Counted from the first letter of the stretch, positions 26,374 through 35,822 are shown. The stretch: 64,000 nucleotides of DNA from Donghicola tyrosinivorans (GCF_003003355.1 NZ_PVTQ01000007.1:62001-126000), one strand, 5' to 3'. Numbers and translations are program-made. Notes: a model not told the origin generated them from the letters alone.

Positions 26374-27371
26374 CCATGGTTGATCACATCAAAACACGGG
26401 TCATCCCCGACCGCCTGACCACCCCGACCGAGCGTATTCTCAAAAGCTGGGAGGCGCTGCTGCTGCTGGTCGCTGTGGGGATTTTCATCCTGAACAGCTT
26501 CGCCTCGCCCTATTTCCTGAACGCATGGAACCTGAGCGACGCGACCTTCAACTTTACCGAAAAGGCGATGATCGCCTTTGCAATGGCACTCTTGATCATC
26601 GCCGGAGAGATTGATCTGTCTGTCGCCTCGATCATCGCGTTGGCCTCAACGGTGATGGGTCTGGTGATGCAAGCGGGCTTTGGAACGCCGGTGATCGTGC
26701 TGGCCGGGCTGGTCACGGGCCTGTTGTGCGGGGTCTTCAACGGCGTCTTGGTCACGCGGTTCAACCTGCCCTCTATCGTGGTCACAATCGGCACCATGAG
26801 CCTCTTCCGAGGCATCAGCTACATTGTCCTTGGGGATGGCGCATTCCGGGGCTACCCCAGCGAGTTTGCTTGGTTCGGGCAAGGCTACGCGTTCTGGGTG
26901 ATCTCGGTCGAGATGGTGATCTTTGCCCTGCTGGCCGTCATCTATGGCGTGGTGCTGCACAAAACCAACTTTGGCCGCGCGGTCTATGCGGTAGGTAACA
27001 ATGCCACGGCGGCCATGTTCTCGGGCATCCGCGTCGGACGTGTGAAACTAACCCTCTTTATGCTAACCGGCCTCATGAGCGGTCTGGCGGCTGTCTGCCT
27101 GACCTCGCGCCTTGGGTCCACCCGTCCTTCGATCGCCTCGGGGATGGAGCTGGAGGTGGTCACGATGGTGGTCCTTGGCGGCGTCAACATCCTTGGTGGG
27201 TCAGGTACTATTCCCGGTGTAGTGATCGCGGCCTTCGTCATGGGGCTGGTGACCTTTGGCCTTGGTCTTCTGAACGTGCCGGGGATCGTGATGTCGATCT
27301 TCATCGGGGCTTTGCTGATCGGCGTCATCGCCTTGCCGCGCCTCTTCGCCAGACTGAAAGGGCGTAAGTGA
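26370..27371 (+). CDS. rhaQ: Rhamnose ABC transporter, permease 2
   Basis: A 333-residue permease of the same RbsC family as RhaP and clearly its paralogue: [27 protein letters not shown] and [15 protein letters not shown] correspond to the matching RhaP segments. The N-terminus has a longer cytoplasmic lead of about 25 residues. The start overlaps rhaP, with a second Met at codon 3 also possible. Its stop overlaps the mutarotase start. Confidence 0.92.
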   Translation: MTMVDHIKTRVIPDRLTTPTERILKSWEALLLLVAVGIFILNSFASPYFLNAWNLSDATFNFTEKAMIAFAMALLIIAGEIDLSVASIIALASTVMGLVMQAGFGTPVIVLAGLVTGLLCGVFNGVLVTRFNLPSIVVTIGTMSLFRGISYIVLGDGAFRGYPSEFAWFGQGYAFWVISVEMVIFALLAVIYGVVLHKTNFGRAVYAVGNNATAAMFSGIRVGRVKLTLFMLTGLMSGLAAVCLTSRLGSTRPSIASGMELEVVTMVVLGGVNILGGSGTIPGVVIAAFVMGLVTFGLGLLNVPGIVMSIFIGALLIGVIALPRLFARLKGRK

Positions 27372-27685
27372 TGCAGAAATATGCTTTCCGCATGACCCTG
27401 AATGAGGGCCAACTGGACGAATACCGCCGCCGCCATGATGAAATCTGGCCAGAACTGGTGACGCTGTTGAAAGACGCGGGCGTCGAGGATTACTCGATCC
27501 ACTATGACGCCGACACGCGGGCGCTGTTCGGGGTTCTGTGGCGTCGCGATGATCACGGCATGGCCGATCTGCCCGCGCACCCCGTGATGCAGAAATGGTG
27601 GGCGCATATGGCCGATATCATGGAAACCTACCCTGATAACGAGCCCGTCGCCGTCCCCTTGGAAACGGTCTTTCACCTGCCATGA
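27368..27685 (+). CDS. rhaU: L-rhamnose mutarotase
   Basis: A 105-residue protein that interconverts the alpha and beta anomers of L-rhamnose so that the isomerase gets its preferred form. The conserved start [10 protein letters not shown], the [11 protein letters not shown] segment with catalytic His about 22 and the [14 protein letters not shown] segment identify the RhaM/RhaU family. Length is as expected. It is called rhaU in rhizobia and rhaM in enterobacteria. It overlaps both neighbours by four bases. Confidence 0.95.
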   Translation: MMQKYAFRMTLNEGQLDEYRRRHDEIWPELVTLLKDAGVEDYSIHYDADTRALFGVLWRRDDHGMADLPAHPVMQKWWAHMADIMETYPDNEPVAVPLETVFHLP

Positions 27686-29028
27686 GCCATATTGCCGTCA
27701 TCGACGTAGGCAAGACCAACGCCAAGCTGGCGCTGGTGGATAGTGCAAGCTTGACCGAAGTCGCCGTCGTCACCCGCCCCAACACAGTCCTGCAAGGCCC
27801 GCCCTACCCCCATTTCGATCTGGACGGTCACTGGGCGTTCTTTGTAAAGGCGCTGCGGGATTTTCACGCCAGCCACGGTGTCGACGCGATCTCGGTCACG
27901 ACCCACGGCGCGTCCGCGGTGTTGCTGGATGCCGACGGAAACTTGGCGTGTCCAATGCTGGACTATGAACACACCGGCCCCGATGATTTCAGCGCCGCCT
28001 ATGACGCCTTGCGCCCCGATTTCACCCTGACCGGATCGCCGCGCCTGCCCATGGGCTTGAACCTTGGGGCGCAGCTACATTGGCTGCTGGAGACCCAAGA
28101 GGGCCTGCGCGACAGACTGGCCCACGTGGTGACCTACCCCCAATATTGGGGCTATCGGCTAACGGGGCAGCTTGCCAGCGATGTGACCTCGCTGGGGTGC
28201 CATACGGACCTGTGGAACCCGTTCACGCAGACGTTCTCTGATCTGGTCGGTGCTTTAGGACTGACGGGCAAGATGGCCCCAGCCCTGCGATCCGATGCAA
28301 CATTGGGAATGGTGTCTGAGGCGCTGGCCGGAGAGCTAGGCTTTGACCGGCCCGTGCCAGTGACCTGCGGCATCCATGACAGCAACGCCTCGCTCTACCC
28401 CTATCTGGGGCAAGACGCGCCTTTCGCCGTGGTCTCGACGGGGACTTGGGTGGTGGCGATGGCCATAGGAGCGAAAGAGCAGTCCCTTGATCCGGCCCGC
28501 GATGTACTGGTGAACACCAACGCCTTGGGTCAGCCAGTCCCTTCGGCCCGCTTTATGGGCGGTCGGGAGTATGAGTTGATCAAGCCCCACGTCACATCTG
28601 TGACCGAACAAGACCGCCAATCGGCCTTTAGCGGCGCGATGCTGCTGCCTTCGGTCGAGCCCTCCTCCGGCCCCTACCAACACCGTCAGATGCGTTGGAC
28701 CGCAGCCGAGCCAGATGACGGCCCGCGCATGGTCTCCCTGTCTTGGTATCTGGCGCTGATGACCCGCACCTGTCTGGACCTTGCCGGTGCAGATGGACCA
28801 GTGATCGTCGAAGGCCCCTTTGCCCGCAACAGTGAATATTTGGATATGCTTTCGGCGCTCTGTGATGGCGGCGTGATGGTGGCAACCAGCCTGACTGGCA
28901 CGTCGGTGGGCGCTGCCATGCTGACCTGTGACACGCCTGCGCCGAACCTGCGCCCGCACGCCGCACCTGCGATAACTGCTGATCTGCGTGCCTACGCGGC
29001 CAAATGGCGATCCCTGACAGGGTCATAA
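27682..29028 (+). CDS. rhaK: L-rhamnulokinase-type FGGY carbohydrate kinase
   Basis: A 448-residue FGGY kinase with the N-terminal [13 protein letters not shown] phosphate loop and a later STGTWVVAM segment in the actin-like fold. It is the rhizobial RhaK type, which differs from enterobacterial RhaB. By position it phosphorylates rhamnulose to rhamnulose-1-phosphate, the RhaD substrate. In Rhizobium leguminosarum RhaK is also needed for transporter function, a link known from that family and not visible here. The gene ends the operon; no strong terminator was seen, only a short GCCCGCTCGCGGGC hairpin about 65 bases on. Confidence 0.9.
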   Translation: MSHIAVIDVGKTNAKLALVDSASLTEVAVVTRPNTVLQGPPYPHFDLDGHWAFFVKALRDFHASHGVDAISVTTHGASAVLLDADGNLACPMLDYEHTGPDDFSAAYDALRPDFTLTGSPRLPMGLNLGAQLHWLLETQEGLRDRLAHVVTYPQYWGYRLTGQLASDVTSLGCHTDLWNPFTQTFSDLVGALGLTGKMAPALRSDATLGMVSEALAGELGFDRPVPVTCGIHDSNASLYPYLGQDAPFAVVSTGTWVVAMAIGAKEQSLDPARDVLVNTNALGQPVPSARFMGGREYELIKPHVTSVTEQDRQSAFSGAMLLPSVEPSSGPYQHRQMRWTAAEPDDGPRMVSLSWYLALMTRTCLDLAGADGPVIVEGPFARNSEYLDMLSALCDGGVMVATSLTGTSVGAAMLTCDTPAPNLRPHAAPAITADLRAYAAKWRSLTGS

Positions 29029-29446
29029 CGATTTCCAGCCCAGAGCGATTTTACCGGTAATCCTACGATTTACACCCGCAAGCGGTTTACAGCCCGCTCG
29101 CGGGCCGATTCAGGGTCTATTTGTCCCCTTCGCGGGGGCCAGAAACCCGCGAAATCGCCTTTAGAGCCAGAACTTTACGCAACGTTACCGTCTTCCCATC
29201 ACCACAACCACAGCAGTTGGAAACCCGATACATACCTAAGACACGCGAACCCCTGCCTTTGAAAGATTGTTGCCGGCGGTGGTTACGATATGAAAGAGAC
29301 ACAGATGAAATGAACCGTAGCTCGAGCAGGTGTGTGGCTCGTACTGCGGTTTTTTTTTGGCCTAATGCCAGGGCCGCATCTCACGAACAACTCGACCCGG
29401 TGGCGAAGCTGCCGACCAACACTTTGATTCTCAAAGGAGAATAGCT
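29029..29446. other. Long leader region before the sugar transferase
   Basis: A 418-base stretch without a convincing gene. It contains a small GC-rich hairpin at 29092-29105 (GCCCGC/GCGGGC with no loop to speak of), a second CCCC/GGGG hairpin near 29125-29140 and a run of nine T at 29350-29358. ORFs on both strands here are under 110 codons and have no ribosome sites. The length suggests a regulated promoter with a long 5' UTR for the downstream gene. Confidence 0.4.
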
Positions 29447-30118
29447 GTGTCCTATGAAATGACGAATGTAACCTACCGTTCGCCCTTCGCTGTCCTGTCG
29501 CTGAAGAACCGTCTGTCGACCAAGGAAGCAGGGATCACTTCTATGGACATCCTTTTGACTGGTATGCTGGTTCTGATCCTGTCGCCTCTGCTGCTGGCAC
29601 TGGCGGTGAGCATCAAACTGACCTCAAAAGGCCCGGTTATCTTCAAGCAGAACCGCGTGGGTCTGGATGGTCGCGTCTTCACCATGTACAAGTTCCGCTC
29701 GATGCGTCAGGACGCCGAAGAACTGCTGGCGCAAGTTGCGGCAACCAGCCAGCGCGAAGGCATCTGCTTTAAATCGAAAGATGACCCCCGCGTGACCCGT
29801 ATCGGCCGCATCATGCGCCGCTACTCGCTGGACGAGCTGCCCCAACTGTTCAACGTCATCGCCGGTGACATGTCGCTGGTTGGCCCCCGCCCCGCCCTGA
29901 TCCGTGAAGTCGAGGCCTACAACCACAAAGCCATGCGTCGTCTTGAGGTAAAACCCGGCCTCACCGGCTTCTGGCAGGTTTCGGGCCGCGCGGATGTCGG
30001 CTTTGACCGGATGATCGACATGGACCTGCGCTACGTCCGTGCCCGTAGCATCCGCACCAACTTCCGTTGCTTGCTGCAGACCTTCCAGGCAGTTTTCGGT
30101 GGCCGCGGCGCTTACTGA
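29447..30118 (+). CDS. Polyprenyl-phosphate sugar transferase (exopolysaccharide initiation)
   Basis: A 223-residue bacterial sugar transferase of the WbaP/PssA/ExoY type, which moves a sugar phosphate to undecaprenyl phosphate in the inner membrane as the first step of exopolysaccharide synthesis. One hydrophobic segment (about 33-56) precedes the catalytic part with FKQNRVGLDGRVFTMYKFRSM, RRYSLDELPQLFNVI and SLVGPRPA. AAGGAGA lies seven bases before the GTG start. Codon use is biased to CGT and CTG, hinting at strong expression. No other exopolysaccharide gene accompanies it except the truncated export gene that converges on it with a seven-base overlap. Confidence 0.9.
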   Translation: MSYEMTNVTYRSPFAVLSLKNRLSTKEAGITSMDILLTGMLVLILSPLLLALAVSIKLTSKGPVIFKQNRVGLDGRVFTMYKFRSMRQDAEELLAQVAATSQREGICFKSKDDPRVTRIGRIMRRYSLDELPQLFNVIAGDMSLVGPRPALIREVEAYNHKAMRRLEVKPGLTGFWQVSGRADVGFDRMIDMDLRYVRARSIRTNFRCLLQTFQAVFGGRGAY

Positions 30119-30783
30119 GCCTGCGTCAAACTACGAACCAGAGTGATCGGCGTGACAATCCCGTCGATCATTTGCAATGTCGGAAGAATAGCCGTGAGGG
30201 CAGCGTTCCAGTTGTCCATTGGATGTTCAGGAACATAGACGACATCGCCGGGCTCCAGCGGAAAGTCCAGCATCTCGCCCGCCAGAATTTCACGACCATT
30301 AATCAGGATCAATTCGCCCTCAGTCGGAGACTCGGTGCGGATGATCCTGATTTCTTTTGTATTTACGCGATCGCGGGCAAATCCACCTGCCACGGTGATC
30401 GCCTCCATTGCGGTCAGGCCATTGACGCCGAAAGGTACAGCACGGCCCCCGGCCACATTGCCCAACACATAGACAGACATATCATCACGGCTTGGCGCAT
30501 AGATCACGTCCTGCCCGCGCAACTGGATGTTCTGATCGAACTTGCCCGCCTTCAGCAGACCGTAGATATCTACCGTGCAGATCTGGTTGTTCCTCAACAA
30601 ACGAGCGCCAGGCAGATAGGCATCCGCCTCCAAACCGCCCACCAGCGCCAATCCTTCGACCAGATCGGTATCGCGGGACAGGTAAACCGGCCCCGGCGTG
30701 CGGAATTCACCAAGGAAATACACCGGCTCGCGTCTCCCGGAATTGCTCCCGTGGCACTGGAAGACAAAACAGGATGCCGTCAA
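30112..30783 (-). pseudogene. 5'-truncated polysaccharide export (Wza/SLBB) gene
   Basis: The frame encodes the SLBB half of an outer-membrane polysaccharide export protein: two SLBB-like repeats (EPVYFLGEF...GGLEADAY and MSVYVLGNV...GGFARD) and a C-terminal helix. The N-terminal Poly_export domain and signal peptide that should precede the first SLBB repeat are missing. The open frame begins with a TTG at 30783 and is stopped twelve codons further upstream, and no remnant of the missing part was found in the 160 bases before the next gene. No ribosome site precedes the TTG. A functional SLBB-only protein is possible but less likely. Confidence 0.65.
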
Positions 30784-30947
30784 CGCTGCCTGACCGTGGC
30801 CTACGCCGGATGTTTACCCTTAACCTGTGCATATTGCCTTTAATTCAAAGACTTTCGCGCCAATGCGAACTGCGTCGCAGATTTGACACCTTGGGCGCGA
30901 CTGATTCTTGCATCAGGAAAACGGGATGTTTGGCGTTCCTGGCTTTT

Positions 30948-31967
30948 CTAGAGCAGTTGCCGCAACAGCGCATCCGTGTCAGGCATCAACGCAAGACTTG
31001 CGCTGATCCGTTCGCGCCAGCGCTTACCCCGCGACAGGGCGTCAACATAGGCGTCCGCCAGATCATCGGGCCGATCTTGCGCCAGCACCTTGATCAGGAA
31101 CGCGGCCTGCGCGCGGTCCTTGCGGGACTTTGTGCGGTCCACCAGATCTCTGCGACGGTCCGCAACGATCAGCTTGTGGATGGCGTATCGTTCGGGTCGC
31201 GGCACCTGCACCAAGACGCCGCTGCGGTACAGGACCACCGCCTGCAAAGGCTCGGCGATAAGGTAGTTCAGATAGTTCAGCCCCTGCGCACTGACCCCAA
31301 GGGCGGGTAAAGGCTTGACCGTTTCCTCGCCGAAGGCAGGGGTCAGGAATTCGACCATCGCCTCACCGCTGCTTTGCCGCCATTTCCAGACCTGCCGGTC
31401 ATAGACCCCCGGCACCGGATCGAATTTGAGCGCCGACAAGATCTGGTCCGGCGTTTCCGTCACCTGATCCTCCAGCGCGACGGACAGCTTTTGAAAGCTG
31501 GCAAAGTCGATATCCCCCGTCTGCGCCAGATCATCCAGCCCCAGTTGAACCCCAAGCTCGCCCTGATAGAGCGCAAAGGCCCCGGTCCCGATCATGGTTC
31601 CCCCAAGGCGGAACACCCCTGCCCGCGCAAAGGCCAGCAACATCGATCCGGTTTCCCGATCCGCCGCGACAAAGCCTTCGGCCCGCAAGACCCGCGCCAA
31701 CCGTCCCATAGCAGCTTTACGCTCCGCGCTTTGATCGCGCAGGTCCTTTGCCTGCGCCAGACGGGCACGCAGTTCATCGGTCGCCTCACCCAGATAGACC
31801 GCCCGCATTTCGGTGCCGATCCGGAACTTGTCGTAAAGGTACACACGCCCGTTGCGCCGCCGCTCTTCGACCGAGCCCACCAGCATCGAGGCCGCCTCGT
31901 CCCGATGCAGGCGCAGCAGTTCCTGATAGGCGACTTGCGCAGTGCGGGAATGGGAACGAATGGTCAT
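30948..31967 (-). CDS. Nucleotidyltransferase-fold protein (NTP_transf_8 / GSU2403-like)
   Basis: A 339-residue cytoplasmic protein. The nucleotidyltransferase signature is readable as GGTMIGT (about 122-128) followed by TGDIDF with the D-x-D metal ligands (Asp about 152 and 154). The overall layout matches the NTP_transf_8 (GSU2403) family, whose function is not established; other proteins of this fold act as antitoxin-like or toxin nucleotidyltransferases, tRNA enzymes and so on. The first 100 residues are helical and charged. The gene stands alone on its transcript. Two matching palindromes lie just upstream of the start, so it is probably tightly controlled. Confidence 0.72.
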   Translation of the reverse strand: MTIRSHSRTAQVAYQELLRLHRDEAASMLVGSVEERRRNGRVYLYDKFRIGTEMRAVYLGEATDELRARLAQAKDLRDQSAERKAAMGRLARVLRAEGFVAADRETGSMLLAFARAGVFRLGGTMIGTGAFALYQGELGVQLGLDDLAQTGDIDFASFQKLSVALEDQVTETPDQILSALKFDPVPGVYDRQVWKWRQSSGEAMVEFLTPAFGEETVKPLPALGVSAQGLNYLNYLIAEPLQAVVLYRSGVLVQVPRPERYAIHKLIVADRRRDLVDRTKSRKDRAQAAFLIKVLAQDRPDDLADAYVDALSRGKRWRERISASLALMPDTDALLRQLL

Positions 31968-31985
31968 TGGCTCTCAACAATATTT

Positions 31986-32015
31986 GTATGCAGCAAATTA
32001 TTCTTTGATGCATAC
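31986..32015. promoter_or_regulatory. Palindromic operator 1 upstream of the nucleotidyltransferase gene
   Basis: GTATGCAGCAAA and TTTGATGCATAC form 12-base arms with a single mismatch around a six-base AT-rich spacer. The site is 18 bases upstream of the start at 31967. It shares its layout and core (GCAGCAA ... TTTG.TGCA) with the second site 44 bases away. Confidence 0.7.
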
Positions 32016-32029
32016 AGGATTTTCGCCAC

Positions 32030-32059
32030 ATGTGCAGCAATAATTACTTTGCTGCACAT
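32030..32059. promoter_or_regulatory. Palindromic operator 2 upstream of the nucleotidyltransferase gene
   Basis: ATGTGCAGCAA and TTGCTGCACAT are exact 11-base arms around an eight-base spacer. Start-to-start distance to the first site is 44 bases, close to four helical turns, so two dimers could bind the same DNA face. It also lies just past the stop of the next gene upstream (32065), so a role as a terminator hairpin is the alternative, but there is no T run. Confidence 0.7.
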
Positions 32060-32064
32060 TCAGG

Positions 32065-33393
32065 TCACTCCCGCGCCGCGCGGCGTTCCTTGATCCGGAT
32101 CACCAGATTGGCCCCGATATCGCGGAACGGCTGTGGCGGTAGGCGTTTCGGGGCCACCTCGGCGGCGAAAGCCTCTGTGATCTGGCTATGCTGGCCCGAG
32201 GCCAACTCGGCTGCGCCAATCCCGCTTAGCGTCCCACGCGCGGTGCCTAAACCGTTCTGAACGCAAGCCGAATACAGCCCTTCATCCAAAGCCCCCACGA
32301 CCGAGACGCTGTTCAGCGACAGGCATAGGTGACCCGCCCATTCATAGGCGGGCTTGGTGCCTGCCAGTTGCGGAAACCGCTCATCAAACTTTTGCCGTTG
32401 TAGGGCGGTGGCGCGGGCCAAATCGCGGGCACTGGCCTGCATCCCCGACCGCAGCGTGGCGTAGGTGCGGGTCACGATCCGATCGCCCCCCTGATCCGGC
32501 CCGATCCGGCGCACAGTTGTCCCCATCGGGTCCGAGGGCGTTACCCCCCACCGCGCCTGCCCCTTGATCACACCCTTGGGTAAATCATGGGTCATCGAGG
32601 CAAAGAGGAACAAATGCATCAGCCGCCCCTTGGCAAAGCCGAAGCTCTCTAGATGACCATTGTTCGCCAGAATAACGCGCCCTGCTGTGACCGCGCCAGC
32701 TTGGGTCGCAACCCGCCAATCGCCGCCCATCCGGCGGATTTCGGTAACAGGGCTTTGCTCATAGACCGATGCCTGTTGCGACAGTCCCGCCGCCAGCCCC
32801 AGCACATAGCCCGCAGGCTGCAACATCACCGTTCCCGGCGTGTAAAGGCCGCCCTCATAGTAACTGCTGCCTGTGACCTCGCGCATTTGCGCGGCGTCCA
32901 GCATCTCATAGGGCTCTGACAGGCTGTCCAGATGACGGGCATAGCTGACGTTATGGGCCACCGCGCCCGCACTGGCTGCGCCGTTGATCTTCCCCGCAGG
33001 GTCGAAATAGGCCGAAGCGATGCCATAGTCCTGAACCGCCTCACGGGCAAAGGCGATGGCCTGCCGGTTCAGCCCGATCAGCGCGCGATCATCACCGCTG
33101 CCCGCATAGTCCGAGGACGTCAACTCATGCGGCAGATCGATCATAAAGCCCGAGTTGCGGCCCGCGGCCCCCTCGGCCACACGGCCTGCCTCTAGCACGA
33201 CAACCCGCAATGATGCGTCCAGTTGCAACAGCCGCCGCGCCGCAGACAGGCCCGCAAAGCCTGCGCCAATCACCACCACATCGGCGGTTCTCTCCCCTTC
33301 CAGTGCGGGGAACGCGGGCGGAGTTGACAGGATCGCCCGCCACGCCGCCACACCCCGATGCACAGGAAGACGTCGCGCCCGATAGACCGTCAT
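32065..33393 (-). CDS. FAD-dependent amine / D-amino acid oxidoreductase
   Basis: A 442-residue DAO-family flavoprotein. The N-terminal 30 residues (TVYRARRLPVHRGVAAWRAILS) precede the FAD loop VVVIGAGFAGLSAARRL (about 39-55), followed by GRNSGFMIDLPHE. This arrangement resembles gamma-glutamylputrescine oxidase (PuuB) and related secondary amine oxidases. It is the last gene of a four-gene operon with a GntR regulator, a DapA-family enzyme and an aldehyde dehydrogenase (gap of four bases to the last). An amine or imino acid oxidised to an aldehyde, then to an acid, is the natural reading. The substrate is not known. Confidence 0.82.
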   Translation of the reverse strand: MTVYRARRLPVHRGVAAWRAILSTPPAFPALEGERTADVVVIGAGFAGLSAARRLLQLDASLRVVVLEAGRVAEGAAGRNSGFMIDLPHELTSSDYAGSGDDRALIGLNRQAIAFAREAVQDYGIASAYFDPAGKINGAASAGAVAHNVSYARHLDSLSEPYEMLDAAQMREVTGSSYYEGGLYTPGTVMLQPAGYVLGLAAGLSQQASVYEQSPVTEIRRMGGDWRVATQAGAVTAGRVILANNGHLESFGFAKGRLMHLFLFASMTHDLPKGVIKGQARWGVTPSDPMGTTVRRIGPDQGGDRIVTRTYATLRSGMQASARDLARATALQRQKFDERFPQLAGTKPAYEWAGHLCLSLNSVSVVGALDEGLYSACVQNGLGTARGTLSGIGAAELASGQHSQITEAFAAEVAPKRLPPQPFRDIGANLVIRIKERRAARE

Positions 33394-33397
33394 GGCC

Positions 33398-34891
33398 TTA
33401 GCTCACGGCTTCGTCGGCGTCATCCGCCAGATCGATCCAGATGGTCTTCAGCTGGGTGTACTGGTCGTGGGCGTGAACGCCGTTATCGCGGCCACCAAAG
33501 CCCGACTGTTTCCACCCGCCAAAGGGGGTCGAAATATCGCCCTCGCCAAAGCTGTTCACCGTCACCGTACCCGCCCGCAGCATCCGCGCACCGCGAATGG
33601 CCCGCTTGGTGTTGGCGGTGAAGATCGATGCACACAGCCCATAATCGGTGTCATTGGCAATCTGGATCGCCTGATCAAAGCTGCTGACCGTGATCACCGA
33701 CAAAACGGGGCCAAAGATCTCTTCCCGCGCCTGCTTGGCGTCATTGCCCGCGACCGCGATCACTGTGGGTTCAACAAACCCATCCTTGGCGGTGCCGCCA
33801 ACCAGCACATCAGCGCCGTCCAGATAGCTGGAGACTTTGGCAAAATGCGCCTCGGACACCAGCGCGCCCACACGGGTTTCGGGGTCCAGCGGATCGCCCA
33901 CATTCCATTCCTGCATGTGGTGCTTGATACGGGCCAAGAGTTCATCGCGAACCGCCTCATGGACGATCAAACGGGACGAGGCCGAGCAGTTCTCGCCCAT
34001 ATTCCAGAAAGCGCCGTTCACCACATGGGCTGCCACGCGATCAAGGTTCTCGGCATCGTCCAGCACGACGGCGGGGTTTTTTCCGCCCATCTCCAGCACC
34101 ACCTCTTTGGCGTTGCTTTCTGCCGAATAGCCAAGGAACCGCTTGCCGGTCACGGTCGAGCCGGTGAAGGACACCATGTCGATATCCATGTGCCGCCCGA
34201 TGGGCTCGCCCACCTCGGGTCCACTGCCGGTGACCACGTTCAGCACGCCCTTGGGAATACCCGCCTCAATCGCCAGTTCTGCGATGCGCAGGGCAGTCAG
34301 GCTGGTTTCTTCCGCTGGCTTCACGATGACCGAGCAGCCCGCCGCCAGCGCAGGACCGATCTTCCACGCCAGCATCAGCAGCGGGAAGTTCCAAGGCAGA
34401 ACCAGACCCACCACACCGATGGGCTCACGCACAACCATTGCAATGTGGTTGTCCGAGGCAGGCGCGACCTGATCATAGATCTTGTCAATCGCCTCGGCGT
34501 GCCATTTCAGACAGTGGATGGTCTCGGGAATATCCACGGTTTCGCAGTCATAGATGGTCTTACCGCTATCAAGGCTTTCCATCACCGCCAGTTCACGTGC
34601 ATTTCTGGTGATCAGCTTGCACAGGCGGATCAGGGCATCCTTGCGGTCAGACGGGTGCAGGCGTGACCAGCGACCATCCTCGAACGCCTCGCGGGCCTTT
34701 TCGACGGCAAAGTCCACATCCTCAGGCCCGCAGGCGGCCACATCGGCCAGCTTTTCACCCGTCGCGGGGTTCACCGTGGCAAATGTCTTGCCCGATGCGG
34801 CAGGCCGCGACGCCCCGTCGATAAAGGCATTCACGGGAAAATCGAGACCAGCAGCAATCGCGCGGTATTCGTCTTGGGTCAGCAAAGTCAT
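33398..34891 (-). CDS. NAD(P)-dependent aldehyde dehydrogenase
   Basis: A 497-residue ALDH-superfamily enzyme with all catalytic parts: PWNFP (Asn about 169), VLEMGGKNP (Glu about 267) and GENCSASSR (Cys about 302). Sequence style is near PuuC-type (gamma-glutamyl-aminobutyraldehyde) and betaine-aldehyde dehydrogenases. It sits three bases after the DapA-family gene and four before the amine oxidase gene on the same transcript. With those partners it could oxidise an omega-aldehyde such as alpha-ketoglutarate semialdehyde or an aminoaldehyde. Confidence 0.88.
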   Translation of the reverse strand: MTLLTQDEYRAIAAGLDFPVNAFIDGASRPAASGKTFATVNPATGEKLADVAACGPEDVDFAVEKAREAFEDGRWSRLHPSDRKDALIRLCKLITRNARELAVMESLDSGKTIYDCETVDIPETIHCLKWHAEAIDKIYDQVAPASDNHIAMVVREPIGVVGLVLPWNFPLLMLAWKIGPALAAGCSVIVKPAEETSLTALRIAELAIEAGIPKGVLNVVTGSGPEVGEPIGRHMDIDMVSFTGSTVTGKRFLGYSAESNAKEVVLEMGGKNPAVVLDDAENLDRVAAHVVNGAFWNMGENCSASSRLIVHEAVRDELLARIKHHMQEWNVGDPLDPETRVGALVSEAHFAKVSSYLDGADVLVGGTAKDGFVEPTVIAVAGNDAKQAREEIFGPVLSVITVSSFDQAIQIANDTDYGLCASIFTANTKRAIRGARMLRAGTVTVNSFGEGDISTPFGGWKQSGFGGRDNGVHAHDQYTQLKTIWIDLADDADEAVS

Positions 34892-34894
34892 CGG

Positions 34895-35812
34895 TTATTT
34901 CCCCGCCTGAATGTCAGCAATGGTCCGGCGCAGCACGCGCACGACCTGTTCCAGTTCCCGCTTGTCATCCTTGTTCAAAGGGGTCAGCGGTTCGCGCACG
35001 CGGCTGGCTTCGATCCCGTTCAGGGTCACGCCATGTTTGATGGTCTGGATGAACTTGCCACCCTGTTCCAGCACGCGCATCAGGGGCATCATCGCGCTCA
35101 TGATGCGGCGGCCTTTGGTAAAGTCACCCTCGACCACGCAAGCATTGTACAGCGCCACATGTTCCTCGGGCAGGAAGTTAGAGCCCCCGCAAACCCAGAA
35201 CGGCGCGCCCCAGGCAAAGAACTCGAGCGCCTGATCATCCATCCCGCACCCCAACTGGATGTGCGGATAATCCCGCGCCAGCAGGTGGACGCGGTTGATA
35301 TCGCCCGAGCTTTCCTTGATCCCGCAGAAGTTCCGGCTGCGGCATACGCGGTCAAGGAATTCCTCGCCCATCATGGTGCCGGTGCGGTGCGGATAGTTGT
35401 AGAGCATGATCGGCAGACCAGCCGCCTTGTCGATAGCCAGCGCGTTCAGGGCGTTTTCACGGTCGGTCGGTACTGAATAGGGCGGGCTGGCCAGCAGGAT
35501 ACAGTCCGCGCCCATGTCCCGCGCAGCACTCGCCAAGGTGATGCTGTCAGAGGTCAGCATTGCGCCGGTTCCCAGAACAAGTGGCAAACGGCCCTTGATG
35601 CGGTCCTTGGTGAATTGCGCAATCTCGATCCGTTCAGCCACGGTCTGCGCATAGTTTTCACCGGTCGAGCCGCCAGTGATCAGGCCATGCACGCCTTTGG
35701 CAATCAGATCCTCAATCACGTCGGCCAGACCGTCCCAACGGACCGAGCCATCGGCGTTCAATGGGGTCACAAGCGGGGTGTAGATCCCCTTGAATTCAAA
35801 AATCGGTGTCAT
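34895..35812 (-). CDS. DapA-family (dihydrodipicolinate synthase-like) lyase / dehydratase
   Basis: A 305-residue TIM-barrel enzyme of the pyruvate-aldolase class. It has GGSTGE (about 48-52), LYNYP (Tyr about 138) and the Schiff-base Lys in GIKESSGD (about 166). True lysine-pathway DapA is unlikely given the catabolic operon. Close alternatives are keto-deoxy sugar acid dehydratases or aldolases and pyrroline-4-hydroxy-2-carboxylate deaminase. I place the start at the ATG 35812 (GAAGGA about 8 bases upstream); the extra 16 in-frame codons upstream overlap the GntR gene. Confidence 0.82.
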   Translation of the reverse strand: MTPIFEFKGIYTPLVTPLNADGSVRWDGLADVIEDLIAKGVHGLITGGSTGENYAQTVAERIEIAQFTKDRIKGRLPLVLGTGAMLTSDSITLASAARDMGADCILLASPPYSVPTDRENALNALAIDKAAGLPIMLYNYPHRTGTMMGEEFLDRVCRSRNFCGIKESSGDINRVHLLARDYPHIQLGCGMDDQALEFFAWGAPFWVCGGSNFLPEEHVALYNACVVEGDFTKGRRIMSAMMPLMRVLEQGGKFIQTIKHGVTLNGIEASRVREPLTPLNKDDKRELEQVVRVLRRTIADIQAGK

Positions 35813-35822
35813 CACTGGTCCT

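Noticed and set aside
29121-29444. 107-codon ORF upstream of the sugar transferase
   Set aside because: No ribosome site, Arg-rich composition and passage through a run of nine T; more likely untranslated leader.
33392-34666. 424-codon plus-strand ORF opposite the aldehyde dehydrogenase
   Set aside because: It is antisense to a gene with every ALDH catalytic motif, a common effect of high GC; no domain or ribosome site.
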